Shown here: positions 53,483-62,789 of the stretch, one piece after another
How positions within the stretch are numbered: position 1 is the stretch's first letter
Layout of the letters: each line of letters starts with the position of its first letter
Assembly: GCF_014596945.1 (NCBI RefSeq)
Contig: NZ_JACVXB010000003.1
Coordinates: forward strand, 372,001 to 436,000
Source: Aestuariibaculum sediminum
Lineage (GTDB): Bacteria > Bacteroidota > Bacteroidia > Flavobacteriales > Flavobacteriaceae
Length of the DNA stretch: 64,000 nt
Direction of reading: 5' to 3'
The notes under the pieces: generated by a model
Seen by the model: only the letters and a program-made list of their open reading frames with translations
Databases searched by the model: none
Told to the model about the DNA's origin: nothing
Program-made: the position numbers and the translations under genes

Positions 53483-54298
53483 ATGTCGGAAGAGTTAAAA
53501 CGTATTAATAAATATTTAAGTGAAGTTGGCTATTGTTCGCGCCGAGAAGCCGATAAACTTATTGATGCCGGCCGTGTTACTATTAACGGAAGCGTTCCGG
53601 AAATGGGAACTAAAATTGCTCCAAATGATGTGGTTTGTGTGGATGGTAAAGAAGTAAAAAACACCAAAGAAAAGTTTGTTTACCTGGCTTTTAATAAACC
53701 TGTAGGGATTGTTTGTACTACCGATACGCGTGTAGAAAAAGATAATATTATCGACTTTATTAACTACCCGAAACGTATATTCCCTATTGGTCGCTTAGAT
53801 AAACCAAGCGAAGGCCTCATTCTTTTAACAGACGATGGTGATATTGTAAACAAAATATTGCGTGCCAGTAACAACCACGAAAAAGAATATATTGTAACTG
53901 TCGATAAACCAATTTCTCAAACTTTTATTGAGCGAATGGCGGGTGGTATTTATCTGGAAGATTTAAAAAAAACCACCAACAAATGTAAGGTTAAAAAACT
54001 AAATACTTTCGAATTCAAAATCATTTTAACACAAGGGTTAAACCGACAAATACGCAGGATGTGCGCCTATTTAAACTATGAAGTACAAACCTTAAAGCGT
54101 GTTCGTATCATGAACATAAAATTGGATACCCCAGTTGGTGAGTACAGGGAATTAACAAAAGAGGAATTTACAGAGTTAAAAAAGCTTATTAGCACGTCAA
54201 CCAAGGTTTTTAAACCTAAAACAGAAAGACGCCCTAATACTTCTCCAGAAAAATCACAAACAAGCAACAGGAAACAACCTAAGCGCAGAAAACGATAA
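53483..54298 (+). CDS. rluF: 23S rRNA pseudouridine synthase, RluF type
   Basis: From ATG 53483 the protein has 271 residues. The N-terminal S4 RNA-binding domain is RINKYLSEVGYCSRREADKLIDAGRVTING. The catalytic motif is GRLDKPSEGLILLTDDGD with the nucleophilic aspartate, and LNRQIRRMCAYLNYEV is the conserved C-terminal segment. The sequence fits the RsuA/RluB/E/F group, and RluF in particular by the FAFNKPVGIVCT-like start; the target nucleotide is inferred. A Lys/Arg-rich tail of about 30 residues follows. Confidence 0.85.
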   Translation: MSEELKRINKYLSEVGYCSRREADKLIDAGRVTINGSVPEMGTKIAPNDVVCVDGKEVKNTKEKFVYLAFNKPVGIVCTTDTRVEKDNIIDFINYPKRIFPIGRLDKPSEGLILLTDDGDIVNKILRASNNHEKEYIVTVDKPISQTFIERMAGGIYLEDLKKTTNKCKVKKLNTFEFKIILTQGLNRQIRRMCAYLNYEVQTLKRVRIMNIKLDTPVGEYRELTKEEFTELKKLISTSTKVFKPKTERRPNTSPEKSQTSNRKQPKRRKR

Positions 54299-54368
54299 TA
54301 AGGCTCCTATTCCTATAAAATTTATAGAGACTTTGATAAAGCCTAAACTAAAATTAAATTTACAAACA

Positions 54369-54402
54369 AAAAAAGCAGCACTTAAAAATGCTGCTTTTTT
54401 TG
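54369..54402. terminator. Bidirectional terminator between rluF-like gene and folD
   Basis: The arms AAAAAAGCAGCA (54369-54380) and TGCTGCTTTTTT (54389-54400) are perfect complements and lie between two convergent genes. Confidence 0.88.
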
Positions 54403-54427
54403 TTTTGCTTATAAATAATTATTATTT

Positions 54428-55303
54428 CTATCCGTGTCTTTCTCTTGCCAACAAGGTATTTTTAAGAAGCATAGCAATCGTCATAGGTCCTACACCTCCA
54501 GGCACAGGGGTAATGTAGCTAGCTTTAGGGCTTACACTTGCAAAATCGACATCGCCAGCTAAGCGGTAACCTGCTTTTTTAGTCTCGTCTGGTACGCGTG
54601 TGATACCTACATCGATAACCACAACACCATCTTTAACCATATCGCCGGTTAAGTATTCCGAAATGCCAATAGCAGCAACAATAATATCGGCGCTGCGCGT
54701 AATATCCGCTAAGTTTTTGGTGCGACTATGAACAACAGTAACAGTAGCATCACCAGCCTTGCGTTTCTGGCTCATTAAAATACTCATAGGGCGACCAACA
54801 ATATGACTACGCCCCATAACCACTACATTCTTTCCTGAAGTTTCCACATTGTATCGCTCCAGTAATTCCATAATTCCAAACGGTGTAGCAGGCAAAAATG
54901 TTGGCAAATCTAACGCCATTCTACCCACGTTTGTTGGGTGGAAACCATCTACATCCTTATCCGGATCAATCGCCATTAATACCTTTTGCTCATCAATGTG
55001 TTTTGGTAATGGTAACTGTACAATAAAACCATCAATATCATTATTTGTATTTAACTCATGAATCTTTTGCAATAAAACCGCTTCGGTCGTTTCCTCTGGC
55101 AAGTCTATTAGAGTAGAGTTAAACCCAATTTTTTCACAAGCTTTCACTTTAGCATTAACGTAAGTCATACTTGCGCCATCTGTTCCTACTAAAACAGCTG
55201 CCAAATGAGGTACTTTCTCTCCATTAGCAATCATTTTTTGAACATCGACTGCGATTTCTTCTTTTATATCGTTACTTACTTTTTTACCGTCTAAAATTGT
55301 CAT
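54428..55303 (-). CDS. folD: Methylenetetrahydrofolate dehydrogenase/cyclohydrolase
   Basis: The protein has 291 residues, the usual FolD length. Conserved motifs: [14 protein letters not shown] with the catalytic lysine, the FolD signature [42 protein letters not shown] for the NADP site and [13 protein letters not shown] near the end. It interconverts 5,10-methylene- and 10-formyl-tetrahydrofolate. ffh lies upstream on the same strand, 139 bases away, so co-transcription is possible. Confidence 0.95.
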   Translation of the reverse strand: MTILDGKKVSNDIKEEIAVDVQKMIANGEKVPHLAAVLVGTDGASMTYVNAKVKACEKIGFNSTLIDLPEETTEAVLLQKIHELNTNNDIDGFIVQLPLPKHIDEQKVLMAIDPDKDVDGFHPTNVGRMALDLPTFLPATPFGIMELLERYNVETSGKNVVVMGRSHIVGRPMSILMSQKRKAGDATVTVVHSRTKNLADITRSADIIVAAIGISEYLTGDMVKDGVVVIDVGITRVPDETKKAGYRLAGDVDFASVSPKASYITPVPGGVGPMTIAMLLKNTLLARERHG

Positions 55304-55442
55304 TTTTGGTTACTTGTTATTTGTATTCAGATTTTAGTTTTTGAGTGAACGCTTGTCGATACAATTCTTCGTTCCCTAGAATTAATCGGCGTGACGACAT
55401 TGGACTTTTGATCTTTTTAAAAACTAACTTTTAACTAAAAAA

Positions 55443-56771
55443 TTATCGCATCCCGCGCATCATGCCCATCATCTTTTTAGCACCACCACCCTGCATCATC
55501 TTCATCATTTTGCTCATTTGGTTGAATTGCTTTAATAGCTGATTTACTTGCTGGACAGAAGTCCCCGACCCTTTTCCAATACGCTTTTTTCTACTAGCAT
55601 TAATAATTGAAGGATTGGTTCTTTCCTCTGGGGTCATCGAATAAATAATAGCCTCAATACCTTTAAAGGCATCGTCATCAATATCGACATCTTTTAACAT
55701 TTTACCGGCTCCAGGTATCATTCCCATAAGGTCTTTCATGTTACCCATTTTCTTAATCTGCTGGATCTGATTTAAGAAATCGTCGAAACCAAATTGATTT
55801 TTAGCAATTTTCTTTTGAAGCTTACGCGCTTCTTCTTCATCAAACTGCTCTTGGGCACGCTCAACTAACGAGACTACGTCACCCATACCTAAAATACGGT
55901 CGGCCATACGTGACGGATAGAACACATCGATAGCTTCCATTTTCTCGCCAGTACCAATAAACTTGATAGGTTTATTAACTACCGATTTAATTGAAATCGC
56001 CGCACCACCTCGGGTATCACCATCTAATTTCGTAAGGATAACCCCATCGAAATTTAAAACATCGTTAAAGGCTTTAGCTGTATTTACCGCATCCTGACCT
56101 GTCATAGAATCTACGACAAATAAGGTTTCCTGTGGTTTTATAGCTTCGTGAATGTTAGATATTTCGGTCATCATAGCCTCATCTACAGCTAAACGACCTG
56201 CGGTATCGATAATAACCACATTAAATCCATTCGCTTTTGCATGTGCAATACCTGCTTGCGCAATAGCTACCGGATCTTGATTACCTTTATCGCTGTAAAC
56301 CTCTACACCTATTTGCTCTCCTACAACGTGCAACTGATCGATTGCTGCAGGACGATAAACATCACAAGCAACTAATAAAGGTTTCTTTGTTTTTTTATTT
56401 TTTAGATAATTAGCAAGCTTACCCGAGAATGTCGTTTTACCAGAACCCTGTAAACCTGACATTAAAATAACACTAGGTGTCCCTGAAAGATTTATTCCTT
56501 CGGCATCCCCTCCCATTAATTGGGTTAATTCGTCTTTAACGATTTTAACCATTAATTGCCCTGGCTGTAATGTTGTTAATACATTTTGTCCAAGCGCTTT
56601 TTCCTTAACGGTGTTTGTAAATTGTTTGGCTATTTTAAAGTTTACATCGGCATCCAACAAGGCACGTCTTACTTCCTTTAATGTTTCTGCTACATTGACT
56701 TCAGTAATACTTCCGTGTCCTTTAAGAACGTGTAAGGCTTTATCTAATTTATCGCTTAAATTATTAAACAT
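55443..56771 (-). CDS. ffh: Signal recognition particle protein Ffh/SRP54
   Basis: The protein has 442 residues. The N-domain helices are followed by the GTPase G domain (G1 GLQGSGKTTFSGKLA, G3 DTAGRLAVDEAMM, G4 TKLDGDTRGGAA). The methionine-rich M domain ends in repeated Met motifs (MSKMMKMM and KKMMGMMRGMR), which bind signal sequences and 4.5S RNA. A clear -7 box lies 26 bases upstream of the ATG. Confidence 0.96.
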   Translation of the reverse strand: MFNNLSDKLDKALHVLKGHGSITEVNVAETLKEVRRALLDADVNFKIAKQFTNTVKEKALGQNVLTTLQPGQLMVKIVKDELTQLMGGDAEGINLSGTPSVILMSGLQGSGKTTFSGKLANYLKNKKTKKPLLVACDVYRPAAIDQLHVVGEQIGVEVYSDKGNQDPVAIAQAGIAHAKANGFNVVIIDTAGRLAVDEAMMTEISNIHEAIKPQETLFVVDSMTGQDAVNTAKAFNDVLNFDGVILTKLDGDTRGGAAISIKSVVNKPIKFIGTGEKMEAIDVFYPSRMADRILGMGDVVSLVERAQEQFDEEEARKLQKKIAKNQFGFDDFLNQIQQIKKMGNMKDLMGMIPGAGKMLKDVDIDDDAFKGIEAIIYSMTPEERTNPSIINASRKKRIGKGSGTSVQQVNQLLKQFNQMSKMMKMMQGGGAKKMMGMMRGMR

Positions 56772-56797
56772 AATTGTTATTGAAATTTTAAGAAGTG

Positions 56798-56805
56798 CAA
56801 ATTTA
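56798..56805 (-). promoter_or_regulatory. -7 element TAAATTTG of ffh
   Basis: Exact TAnnTTTG on the minus strand, with a predicted leader of about 20 bases to the ATG at 56771. Confidence 0.68.
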
Positions 56806-56852
56806 ATGATTTGCTGTGTATTAATGAAGTTTAGCCTCTATAAAAATTACAC

Positions 56853-56890
56853 AAAAAAAGGACTAACATGTTTATTACATGTTAGCCCTT
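56853..56890 (-). terminator. Terminator of the repeat-lipoprotein gene
   Basis: The arms CTAACATGT (56863-56871) and ACATGTTAG (56877-56885) are perfect, extended past one A-C mismatch by GG/CC. On the minus strand a run of seven T follows (56859-56853). It ends the gene whose stop is at 56965 and isolates ffh. Confidence 0.82.
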
Positions 56891-56964
56891 TATCGGCGAA
56901 AGCTTACTTAAAAATTAACCTACTAATTTCAATTTGGTAAGGTTCGCATTCTACAGTAGCAGAA

Positions 56965-58716
56965 TTAATTTTTCTTTTCCAATACTAATTTTCGTTCTAA
57001 GTTACCAGCTGCATCAAAATCTAGTAATTCGATACGCGTTTCGGTTGGATTTTTAATTTTCCAACGATGATTTAATGCCTTAAAAGGTTGTGTATCTTCA
57101 AATCGCAACCCCATAAACAAGCCATCGGCCCTAAAAGTCAACCAAGAACCATTAATTACATTTTGATTTTCGTCGGTAACTTTCACAAATCCATTTGCAT
57201 TAAAATTAATAGTGTATGTATTATATGTATCGGTTTTATTTACCGCTCCATCTTGATATAAGGCTACTTGCCAGTTACCATCGACCATGAATCCGTTTAT
57301 AGCTTTAATATCTTCATCCAAGTCCGGACAATGACGTCTTAAAATCATTTTGTTATCAGAATTCGATAGCTTTATTAAATTAGGTTCTAAAAAGGTGATT
57401 AGCCATTGTAAGTTTAAATTAGGACGATCTTCCAAAGTAATTTGAAGAACAAAACCAGCATTTACTGAAGTTATTTTATATGTTCCGGCTACTAATTCTC
57501 CGTTTACGCGCAATTTAACCACATTGTCTGCAAAGAATTTTAAAGGCGTTCCAATATACTCAACCTCGTTATCCATAGCATCAACCTGAAGTCGTTCTAC
57601 ACGCCAAAAACATTCTTTTAAGTAGTTTTGAATTTTATCTAATGTATACTCCAAAACCACATCGCAATTTTTTCTTAAAATAATTCGGTTTCCCCCTGCT
57701 TGGTATAATTTAATTCTACCGTACTCTATATCGTAAACAAACCATTCTAATGTAAAATCGACTAAAGTATCGAACTCGAGCTTTATTAAGGCGCCATTAT
57801 CGGTTACTCGGGTAGACCAAGTACCTGTTAACATATCACCAGAACGTGTTTTTACTTTAACCACATTATTGTCCTGAAATGCAATGGCATATTCTCTGTA
57901 GAGTTCACGCAAATCGTTTTCATTACGTTCAAACTCATGTACTACCCAAGGACAAATTTTCAGATATTCATCTAAGCGTTCTTTCGTGAAATCGGTATCG
58001 CCATAATCGTTATCATCATCTTCATCGCAAGCATGTTTTGCTTCGCGAATAACAGATTGTAGCCCAATGTTATTGTACACCTCAACTTCAGTCTCATCGG
58101 CATGAATTAATGTTACGGGAAAATTTAAACTCGCAATAACTTCCTTTTCTCTAACACGATGTATAAACTTATATAGCATTTCATCGTTTTCGATAGTCAC
58201 GACATCGACAAACTGAAACTTGGTATTATAAATTGAAAACTCAACTGGGTACTTAAAATCGATACACTCAATATCGTCATCTTCTTCATTTTCTTCATGG
58301 CATTCTTTTACAAGTAGTGCTAAAGCTTCTTTATTTTTTATTTCATGCACGGTAAAATCGGCGCTTACAATGGTAATTGGAAAAATAATTTCCATATCGG
58401 AATAATCGTAATCAAATTCCTTAAATATTCCTTCGATTACCTTATAATCTTCTTCCGAGTCTACTGTAATCTCTAAACCATTTAACACAACTTTTACAGG
58501 AAGTTTAACTGTTAAACAGCTAGCTCGATCAATAATATTATCAAAAGATCCATCTTTTGTTGATGTCGCTTCAATTAAAACCGCTAACTCCGAATTTGCA
58601 GCAATAGCTTCAGATTCTTCAGCAGTGGTGATGTCTACCACTTCATCCTGACAAGACATTAACAATAACAGGGCAAAAAAAGGTAATACGAATAATGATT
58701 TTAGTTTAGTTTTCAT
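56965..58716 (-). CDS. Repeat-containing lipoprotein divergent from the ECF sigma gene
   Basis: From ATG 58716 the protein has 583 residues; an upstream ATG at 58740 adds only eight residues before the signal peptide. The lipobox is LMSC, followed by QDEVVD, acidic as in surface-exported lipoproteins. I do not know the family, but it is clearly modular. About residues 67-232 hold four copies of a half-repeat built around [LF]P[VI] (LPVKVVLNG, FPITIVSAD, YPVEFSIYN, FPVTLIHAD), in two pairs each ending in an acidic run (EENEEDDD and DEDDDND). About 244-583 hold three lipocalin-like units of roughly 110 residues with G[TS][WY] and a later W; the first two end in ILRKNC or ILRRHC. Its promoter matches that of fecR, which suggests control by the neighbouring sigma factor. 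Confidence 0.75.
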   Translation of the reverse strand: MKTKLKSLFVLPFFALLLLMSCQDEVVDITTAEESEAIAANSELAVLIEATSTKDGSFDNIIDRASCLTVKLPVKVVLNGLEITVDSEEDYKVIEGIFKEFDYDYSDMEIIFPITIVSADFTVHEIKNKEALALLVKECHEENEEDDDIECIDFKYPVEFSIYNTKFQFVDVVTIENDEMLYKFIHRVREKEVIASLNFPVTLIHADETEVEVYNNIGLQSVIREAKHACDEDDDNDYGDTDFTKERLDEYLKICPWVVHEFERNENDLRELYREYAIAFQDNNVVKVKTRSGDMLTGTWSTRVTDNGALIKLEFDTLVDFTLEWFVYDIEYGRIKLYQAGGNRIILRKNCDVVLEYTLDKIQNYLKECFWRVERLQVDAMDNEVEYIGTPLKFFADNVVKLRVNGELVAGTYKITSVNAGFVLQITLEDRPNLNLQWLITFLEPNLIKLSNSDNKMILRRHCPDLDEDIKAINGFMVDGNWQVALYQDGAVNKTDTYNTYTINFNANGFVKVTDENQNVINGSWLTFRADGLFMGLRFEDTQPFKALNHRWKIKNPTETRIELLDFDAAGNLERKLVLEKKN

Positions 58717-58758
58717 AATCTGTGAATTTGGGTTAATCATAGCTTTTGTTAATTAAAC

Positions 58759-58784
58759 AAGTGAAGATTAAAAATTCCTACCCT
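58759..58784 (-). promoter_or_regulatory. Putative ECF-sigma promoter of the repeat lipoprotein
   Basis: On the minus strand AGGGTAGGAA (58784-58775) is followed, after exactly 12 bases, by ACTTGTT (58762-58756). The same two words with the same spacing stand before fecR and nowhere else I noticed in the window. Confidence 0.68.
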
Positions 58785-58863
58785 AATAATTAAAAAAAAA
58801 TTTGAGGTAACTGCTTTGTAATCAACTAAAGCTTTATTTTAGTGATTGCAACGCCTACTATAT

Positions 58864-59379
58864 ATGAACAAACAACTGTATAAAAATATTTGTGAAGAAT
58901 CTATTTTTTCATCCATTTTTAAAAAATACGCAAAAGATTTGCACAACTTTTTGTATTACAAATACGGCGAAAAACTAAACCCCCAAGATAAAGTTCAGGA
59001 AGCTTTTGTAAAACTTTGGGAAAACTGCGCCAAAGTTACCCCAGAAAAAGCCAAGAGTTTTGTTTTTACAACAGCAAATAATTTAATGCTTAACGAAGCC
59101 GCACATCAAAAGGTGATTTTAAAATACAGAACTACAAACCCCAAGACCTACACGAATGAAAATCCTGAATTTTTAATGCAGGAAAACGAATATTATAATA
59201 AACTGCAAAATGCATTAACCAATTTAACCGAGGCCCAGCGCGAAGCCTTTTTAATGAATAGAATTGAAGGTAAACGCTTTAAAGAAATTGCTGAAATTTT
59301 AAACATTTCGACAAAGGCTGTTGAAAAACGAATTTATGGCGCTTTAGAAAAATTAAGAAAGGATATTAAAGAATTATAG
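58864..59379 (+). CDS. ECF-type RNA polymerase sigma factor (FecI-like)
   Basis: From ATG 58864 the protein has 171 residues; an in-frame TTG at 58846 is an unlikely start. Region 2 is FLYYKYGEKLNPQDKVQEAFVKLWEN with the DKVQEAF core, and region 4 is LTEAQREAFLMNRIEGKRFKEIAEIL... with a helix-turn-helix ending STKAVEKRIYGALEKLRK. It pairs with FecR (97 bases downstream) and a TonB receptor carrying a signalling domain. Its own upstream region lacks the AGGGTAGGAA word, so it may be made from a separate promoter. Confidence 0.92.
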   Translation: MNKQLYKNICEESIFSSIFKKYAKDLHNFLYYKYGEKLNPQDKVQEAFVKLWENCAKVTPEKAKSFVFTTANNLMLNEAAHQKVILKYRTTNPKTYTNENPEFLMQENEYYNKLQNALTNLTEAQREAFLMNRIEGKRFKEIAEILNISTKAVEKRIYGALEKLRKDIKEL

Positions 59380-59426
59380 GTGGCAATAAACTATTTCACA
59401 CTAAATCAAAACTTTTTTATTAACGA

Positions 59427-59455
59427 AGGGTAGGAAAAAATAAAAGATACTTGTT
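59427..59455 (+). promoter_or_regulatory. Putative ECF-sigma promoter of fecR-tonB receptor
   Basis: AGGGTAGGAA (59427-59436), then 12 bases, then ACTTGTT (59449-59455), 20 bases before the fecR ATG. GGAA in the upstream word recalls the -35 GGAA of many ECF promoters. Confidence 0.68.
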
Positions 59456-59475
59456 ATATAGATGTATAGGAAATT

Positions 59476-60372
59476 ATGAAACGAGACGAACTCATATTAA
59501 AATGGCTTAATAACGAGCTAAACAAACAGGAACTTGAAGCTTTTAAACAGCTTGAAGAATACAACGATTTGATACAATTAGACCGTAGTCTACAAGCTTT
59601 TAAAACTGAAGATTTCAATACAGACTCGGAATTAAACAAGGTCTTAACCACGATTAAAAGCTTTAAAAAATCAGGAAAATCGCGAATCTCTGTATTTATG
59701 CGCGTTGCCGCTGTATTAGCGATTTCCTTTAGTTTGTATTACTACACTACAACGCTCGACACCACTTATACCACAGATTTTGCAGAAAAAACTTTAATCG
59801 AATTACCCGACCATAGCAGTGTTAACTTAAATGCCAATTCGTCTTTGGTATTTAATAATAAAAACTGGAATAAAATACGTGAAGTTCAACTTAACGGAGA
59901 AGCTTTTTTTAAAGTTTCTAAAGGATCTTCATTTGAGGTAAAAACCAAATCGGGTGTTGTTACCGTATATGGTACTGAGTTTAACGTTAAACACCGGAAA
60001 CAATTTTTTGAAGTTATTTGCTACGAAGGTTTAGTTGGCGTGACATTTAATTCACATGAAACTAAATTAAAACCTGGCGACAGTTTTTTAATTCTAGACG
60101 GGAAAATTATTGCTAAAGAAAAAGAAAAAGAACTAGAACCTTCGTGGTTAAATAATGAAAGTGCCTTTAAAAGTGTTCCATTCAAATATGTAGTTTCAGA
60201 ATTGGAAAGACAATATGGCATTTCTGTTGTAACAGATAACATCGATACCAATCAATTATTTACTGGTAAATTCACGCATAACAATTTAGACATTGCACTA
60301 AAAGCCATTACCCTACCGTTACACATTACCTACAGCAAATCAAACGATATCATTACTTTAACAGGTGAATAG
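59476..60372 (+). CDS. FecR-family anti-sigma / signal transducer
   Basis: The protein has 298 residues. A short cytoplasmic sigma-binding part (about 1-73; LILKWLNNELNKQELEAFKQL) precedes one membrane helix (FMRVAAVLAISFSLYYY, residues 75-91), the FecR domain (LIELPDHSSVNLNANSSLVF ... VTVYGTEFNVKHRK) and a C-terminal DUF4974 domain (SVPFKYVVSELERQYGISVV), an STN-like fold. It relays ligand binding by the outer-membrane receptor to the sigma factor. The receptor gene starts inside its last codons. Confidence 0.92.
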   Translation: MKRDELILKWLNNELNKQELEAFKQLEEYNDLIQLDRSLQAFKTEDFNTDSELNKVLTTIKSFKKSGKSRISVFMRVAAVLAISFSLYYYTTTLDTTYTTDFAEKTLIELPDHSSVNLNANSSLVFNNKNWNKIREVQLNGEAFFKVSKGSSFEVKTKSGVVTVYGTEFNVKHRKQFFEVICYEGLVGVTFNSHETKLKPGDSFLILDGKIIAKEKEKELEPSWLNNESAFKSVPFKYVVSELERQYGISVVTDNIDTNQLFTGKFTHNNLDIALKAITLPLHITYSKSNDIITLTGE

Positions 60373-62716
60373 GAATTTTATCCTTTCTTTTATTTATTCT
60401 ATTATTTTCTTGATGTTTTCACCCTTAAATGGACAAACACTTCAAGAAAAACAGTCCTTAATATCGGTTTTAAAAATATTAGAAGCACGCTATAATGTAA
60501 GTTTCTCTTATGCCGACGCAGCCATTAAAGACAAACAAAGCAGTATCCCCAAAATTCAATTAAGCTTATTTGAGGCCCTAGATTTTCTAAAGGAAGAAAC
60601 ACAATTGGATTTTGAAACTTTAAACAACCGCTTTATAGTTATACGTGAAAAAAGTGTTATTAAGAATCAAGTTTTTAAAACACAACGCCTTGAAGAAGTT
60701 ATTGTTTCAAAATACTTAACCAATGGGATTGAAAAATTAAATAATGGCGCAATTACAATAAATTCGGAAGCTTTTGGTATACTACCAGGACTTATTGAGT
60801 CAGACGTTTTACAAACCATTCAGGCTTTACCTGGTATATTAAGCACCGATGAAACGGTTTCAAATATCAATATACGCGGCGGAACCCATGACCAAAATCT
60901 CATTCTTTGGGATGGTATAAAAATGTATCAATCTGGTCATTTTTTTGGCTTAATTTCAGCTTTTAATCCATACACGACCAAAACTATTAACATCTATAAA
61001 AATGGTTCCAGTGCCAGATACGGCGATGGCGTTTCGAGCGTTATCGATATGAAATTACCCGATAATATCGATAACAATTTTAAGGCTGGTTTAGGCTTTA
61101 ATTTAATTAATGCCGATGGTTATGTTAAAGTTCCAATTTCAAACAAAACCGAATTACAACTATCATCTAGGCGTTCGGTATCAGACTTAATAACCACGCC
61201 AACCTATGAGCAATATTTCAAACGTATTTTTCAAGATTCAGATTTAACAAATTCCAATAATTCGTCTTCTGTTTCTCAAAATGAAAACTTTTATTTCTAC
61301 GATGTCGCTCTAAAATTCCTTTACAACATTAATGATAGTAACAAGGTTAGGGTTCATTTTTTAAATGTGAACAATTACTTGAATTACGACGAACAATCTA
61401 CCATAAATGATCAGGATGAAGCTTTAAACAGTAAATTAAGACAAGAAAATTTAGCAACCGGAATTACGTATACCAGAAATTGGAATGCTAAGCTTAAAAC
61501 TACTGCGCAACTATATGTATCGAATTACGATTTAGACGCGACCAATTTCGATATCACAAATAATCAACGGCTTATTCAGGAAAATCAGGTTTATGATGGA
61601 ACTGGAAAACTTAACATCCAGTATCACTTTAACAAAAATATTAATATTAATTCAGGGTATCAATTTACTGAAGTAGGCATAAGTAATCTCGAAGACGTAA
61701 ACAACCCTTATTTTAGAAGCTATGTAAAAGATGTTGTTCGAAGTCATGCCACTTATTTTGAAAACCAGTTTTTATCGAACAATGCCAGAACAAAATTAAA
61801 CTTTGGAACCCGATTAAATTATTTTCCTAAATTCGACGAGCTTTTAATTGAACCTCGATTAAGTTTTAGTCAACGATTTTTAAACTATTTTCGTTTAGAA
61901 TTACTTGGCGAATTAAAAAGTCAAACTACCTCACAAATTATCGATTTACAAAATGACTTTTTAGGCATAGAAAAACGGCGTTGGATACTTTCTAACAACT
62001 ACAAAGACGTTGTGGTTACAGAAGAACAAACTATTTACCCTGTTCCTATTTTAAGAAGTAAACAAATTTCAGCAGGGCTGCATTACAACAAAAATGAATT
62101 CTTGATGAGTTTCGAAGCATTTTGGAAGAAAGTTAACGGCATAACCACGCGAAGTCAGGGTTTTCAAAATCAATTTCAATTTACAAACGACACCGGAAGT
62201 TATACCATTAAAGGGCTTGACTTACTCATTAACAAACAGTTTGGAAATTCCTTGAGTTCATGGATTTCATATTCATTTTGTACAAACATTTATACGTTTA
62301 ATTCCATTAATGATGGTAACCCCTTCCCGAATAATACCGATATTAAAAATGCCCTTGCTTTTGGTGGCGCGTATACCAACAACGCTTTCAAATTTGCTCT
62401 TGGAATTAACTGGCATTCCGGAAAACCAACGACGGAACCCGACGTAAATGACAGTCAAGAGGACAATGTTATTAGCTATGCCAGTCCTAATAGTTCAAAT
62501 TTAAAAGATTATTTGCGCGCCGATTGCTCTGCTACTTACGATTTTAAGCTTACGCAGCAAGCAAAAGCCACGATAGGAACTTCCATTTGGAACCTTTTAG
62601 ATCGTACTAACATTATAAATCGCTATTATACCTTAGATGACGCGAATAATGTAAACAAAGTTGAAAACCATTCGTTAGGTATTACCCCAAATGTAAGTTT
62701 CAGGGTCAGGTTTTAA
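60365..62716 (+). CDS. TonB-dependent receptor with N-terminal STN signalling domain
   Basis: The protein has 783 residues, starting at GTG 60365 and overlapping fecR by 8 bases, so translation is coupled; the next in-frame ATG would destroy the signal peptide (FIYSIIFLMFSPLNGQ). Residues about 25-95 are an STN domain (LISVLKILEARYNVSFSYAD ... ALDFLKEETQLDFE), used to signal to FecR. There is no carboxypeptidase-regulatory domain; the plug follows at once (SDVLQTIQALPGILSTDETVSNINIRGG) and then the 22-strand barrel ending VSFRVRF. FecA-type architecture. The ligand is unknown; no SusD partner is adjacent. Confidence 0.92.
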   Translation: MNRNFILSFIYSIIFLMFSPLNGQTLQEKQSLISVLKILEARYNVSFSYADAAIKDKQSSIPKIQLSLFEALDFLKEETQLDFETLNNRFIVIREKSVIKNQVFKTQRLEEVIVSKYLTNGIEKLNNGAITINSEAFGILPGLIESDVLQTIQALPGILSTDETVSNINIRGGTHDQNLILWDGIKMYQSGHFFGLISAFNPYTTKTINIYKNGSSARYGDGVSSVIDMKLPDNIDNNFKAGLGFNLINADGYVKVPISNKTELQLSSRRSVSDLITTPTYEQYFKRIFQDSDLTNSNNSSSVSQNENFYFYDVALKFLYNINDSNKVRVHFLNVNNYLNYDEQSTINDQDEALNSKLRQENLATGITYTRNWNAKLKTTAQLYVSNYDLDATNFDITNNQRLIQENQVYDGTGKLNIQYHFNKNININSGYQFTEVGISNLEDVNNPYFRSYVKDVVRSHATYFENQFLSNNARTKLNFGTRLNYFPKFDELLIEPRLSFSQRFLNYFRLELLGELKSQTTSQIIDLQNDFLGIEKRRWILSNNYKDVVVTEEQTIYPVPILRSKQISAGLHYNKNEFLMSFEAFWKKVNGITTRSQGFQNQFQFTNDTGSYTIKGLDLLINKQFGNSLSSWISYSFCTNIYTFNSINDGNPFPNNTDIKNALAFGGAYTNNAFKFALGINWHSGKPTTEPDVNDSQEDNVISYASPNSSNLKDYLRADCSATYDFKLTQQAKATIGTSIWNLLDRTNIINRYYTLDDANNVNKVENHSLGITPNVSFRVRF

Positions 62717-62730
62717 ATGTTATAGAAAAC

Positions 62731-62764
62731 AAAAAGAGATCCATTTTTCAATGCACCTCTTTTT
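62731..62764. terminator. Probable terminator between the TonB receptor and valS
   Basis: AAAAAGAG (62731-62738) pairs with CTCTTTTT (62757-62764), and an inner CATT/AATG pair closes a TTTC loop. The stem has an internal mismatch, so strength is moderate. Both T-tracts are present for the two convergent genes. Confidence 0.55.
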
Positions 62765-62789
62765 TCATTTTATCTTTTAGAGTCAGATT

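Noticed and set aside
56853-56890. Structured leader or riboswitch for ffh
   Set aside because: The hairpin is upstream of the ffh -7 box and has a U-tract on the minus strand, so it is the terminator of the gene at 56965-58716.
58801-58863. A copy of the two-part ECF promoter before the sigma gene
   Set aside because: Neither AGGGTAGGAA nor ACTTGTT occurs in the plus orientation here.
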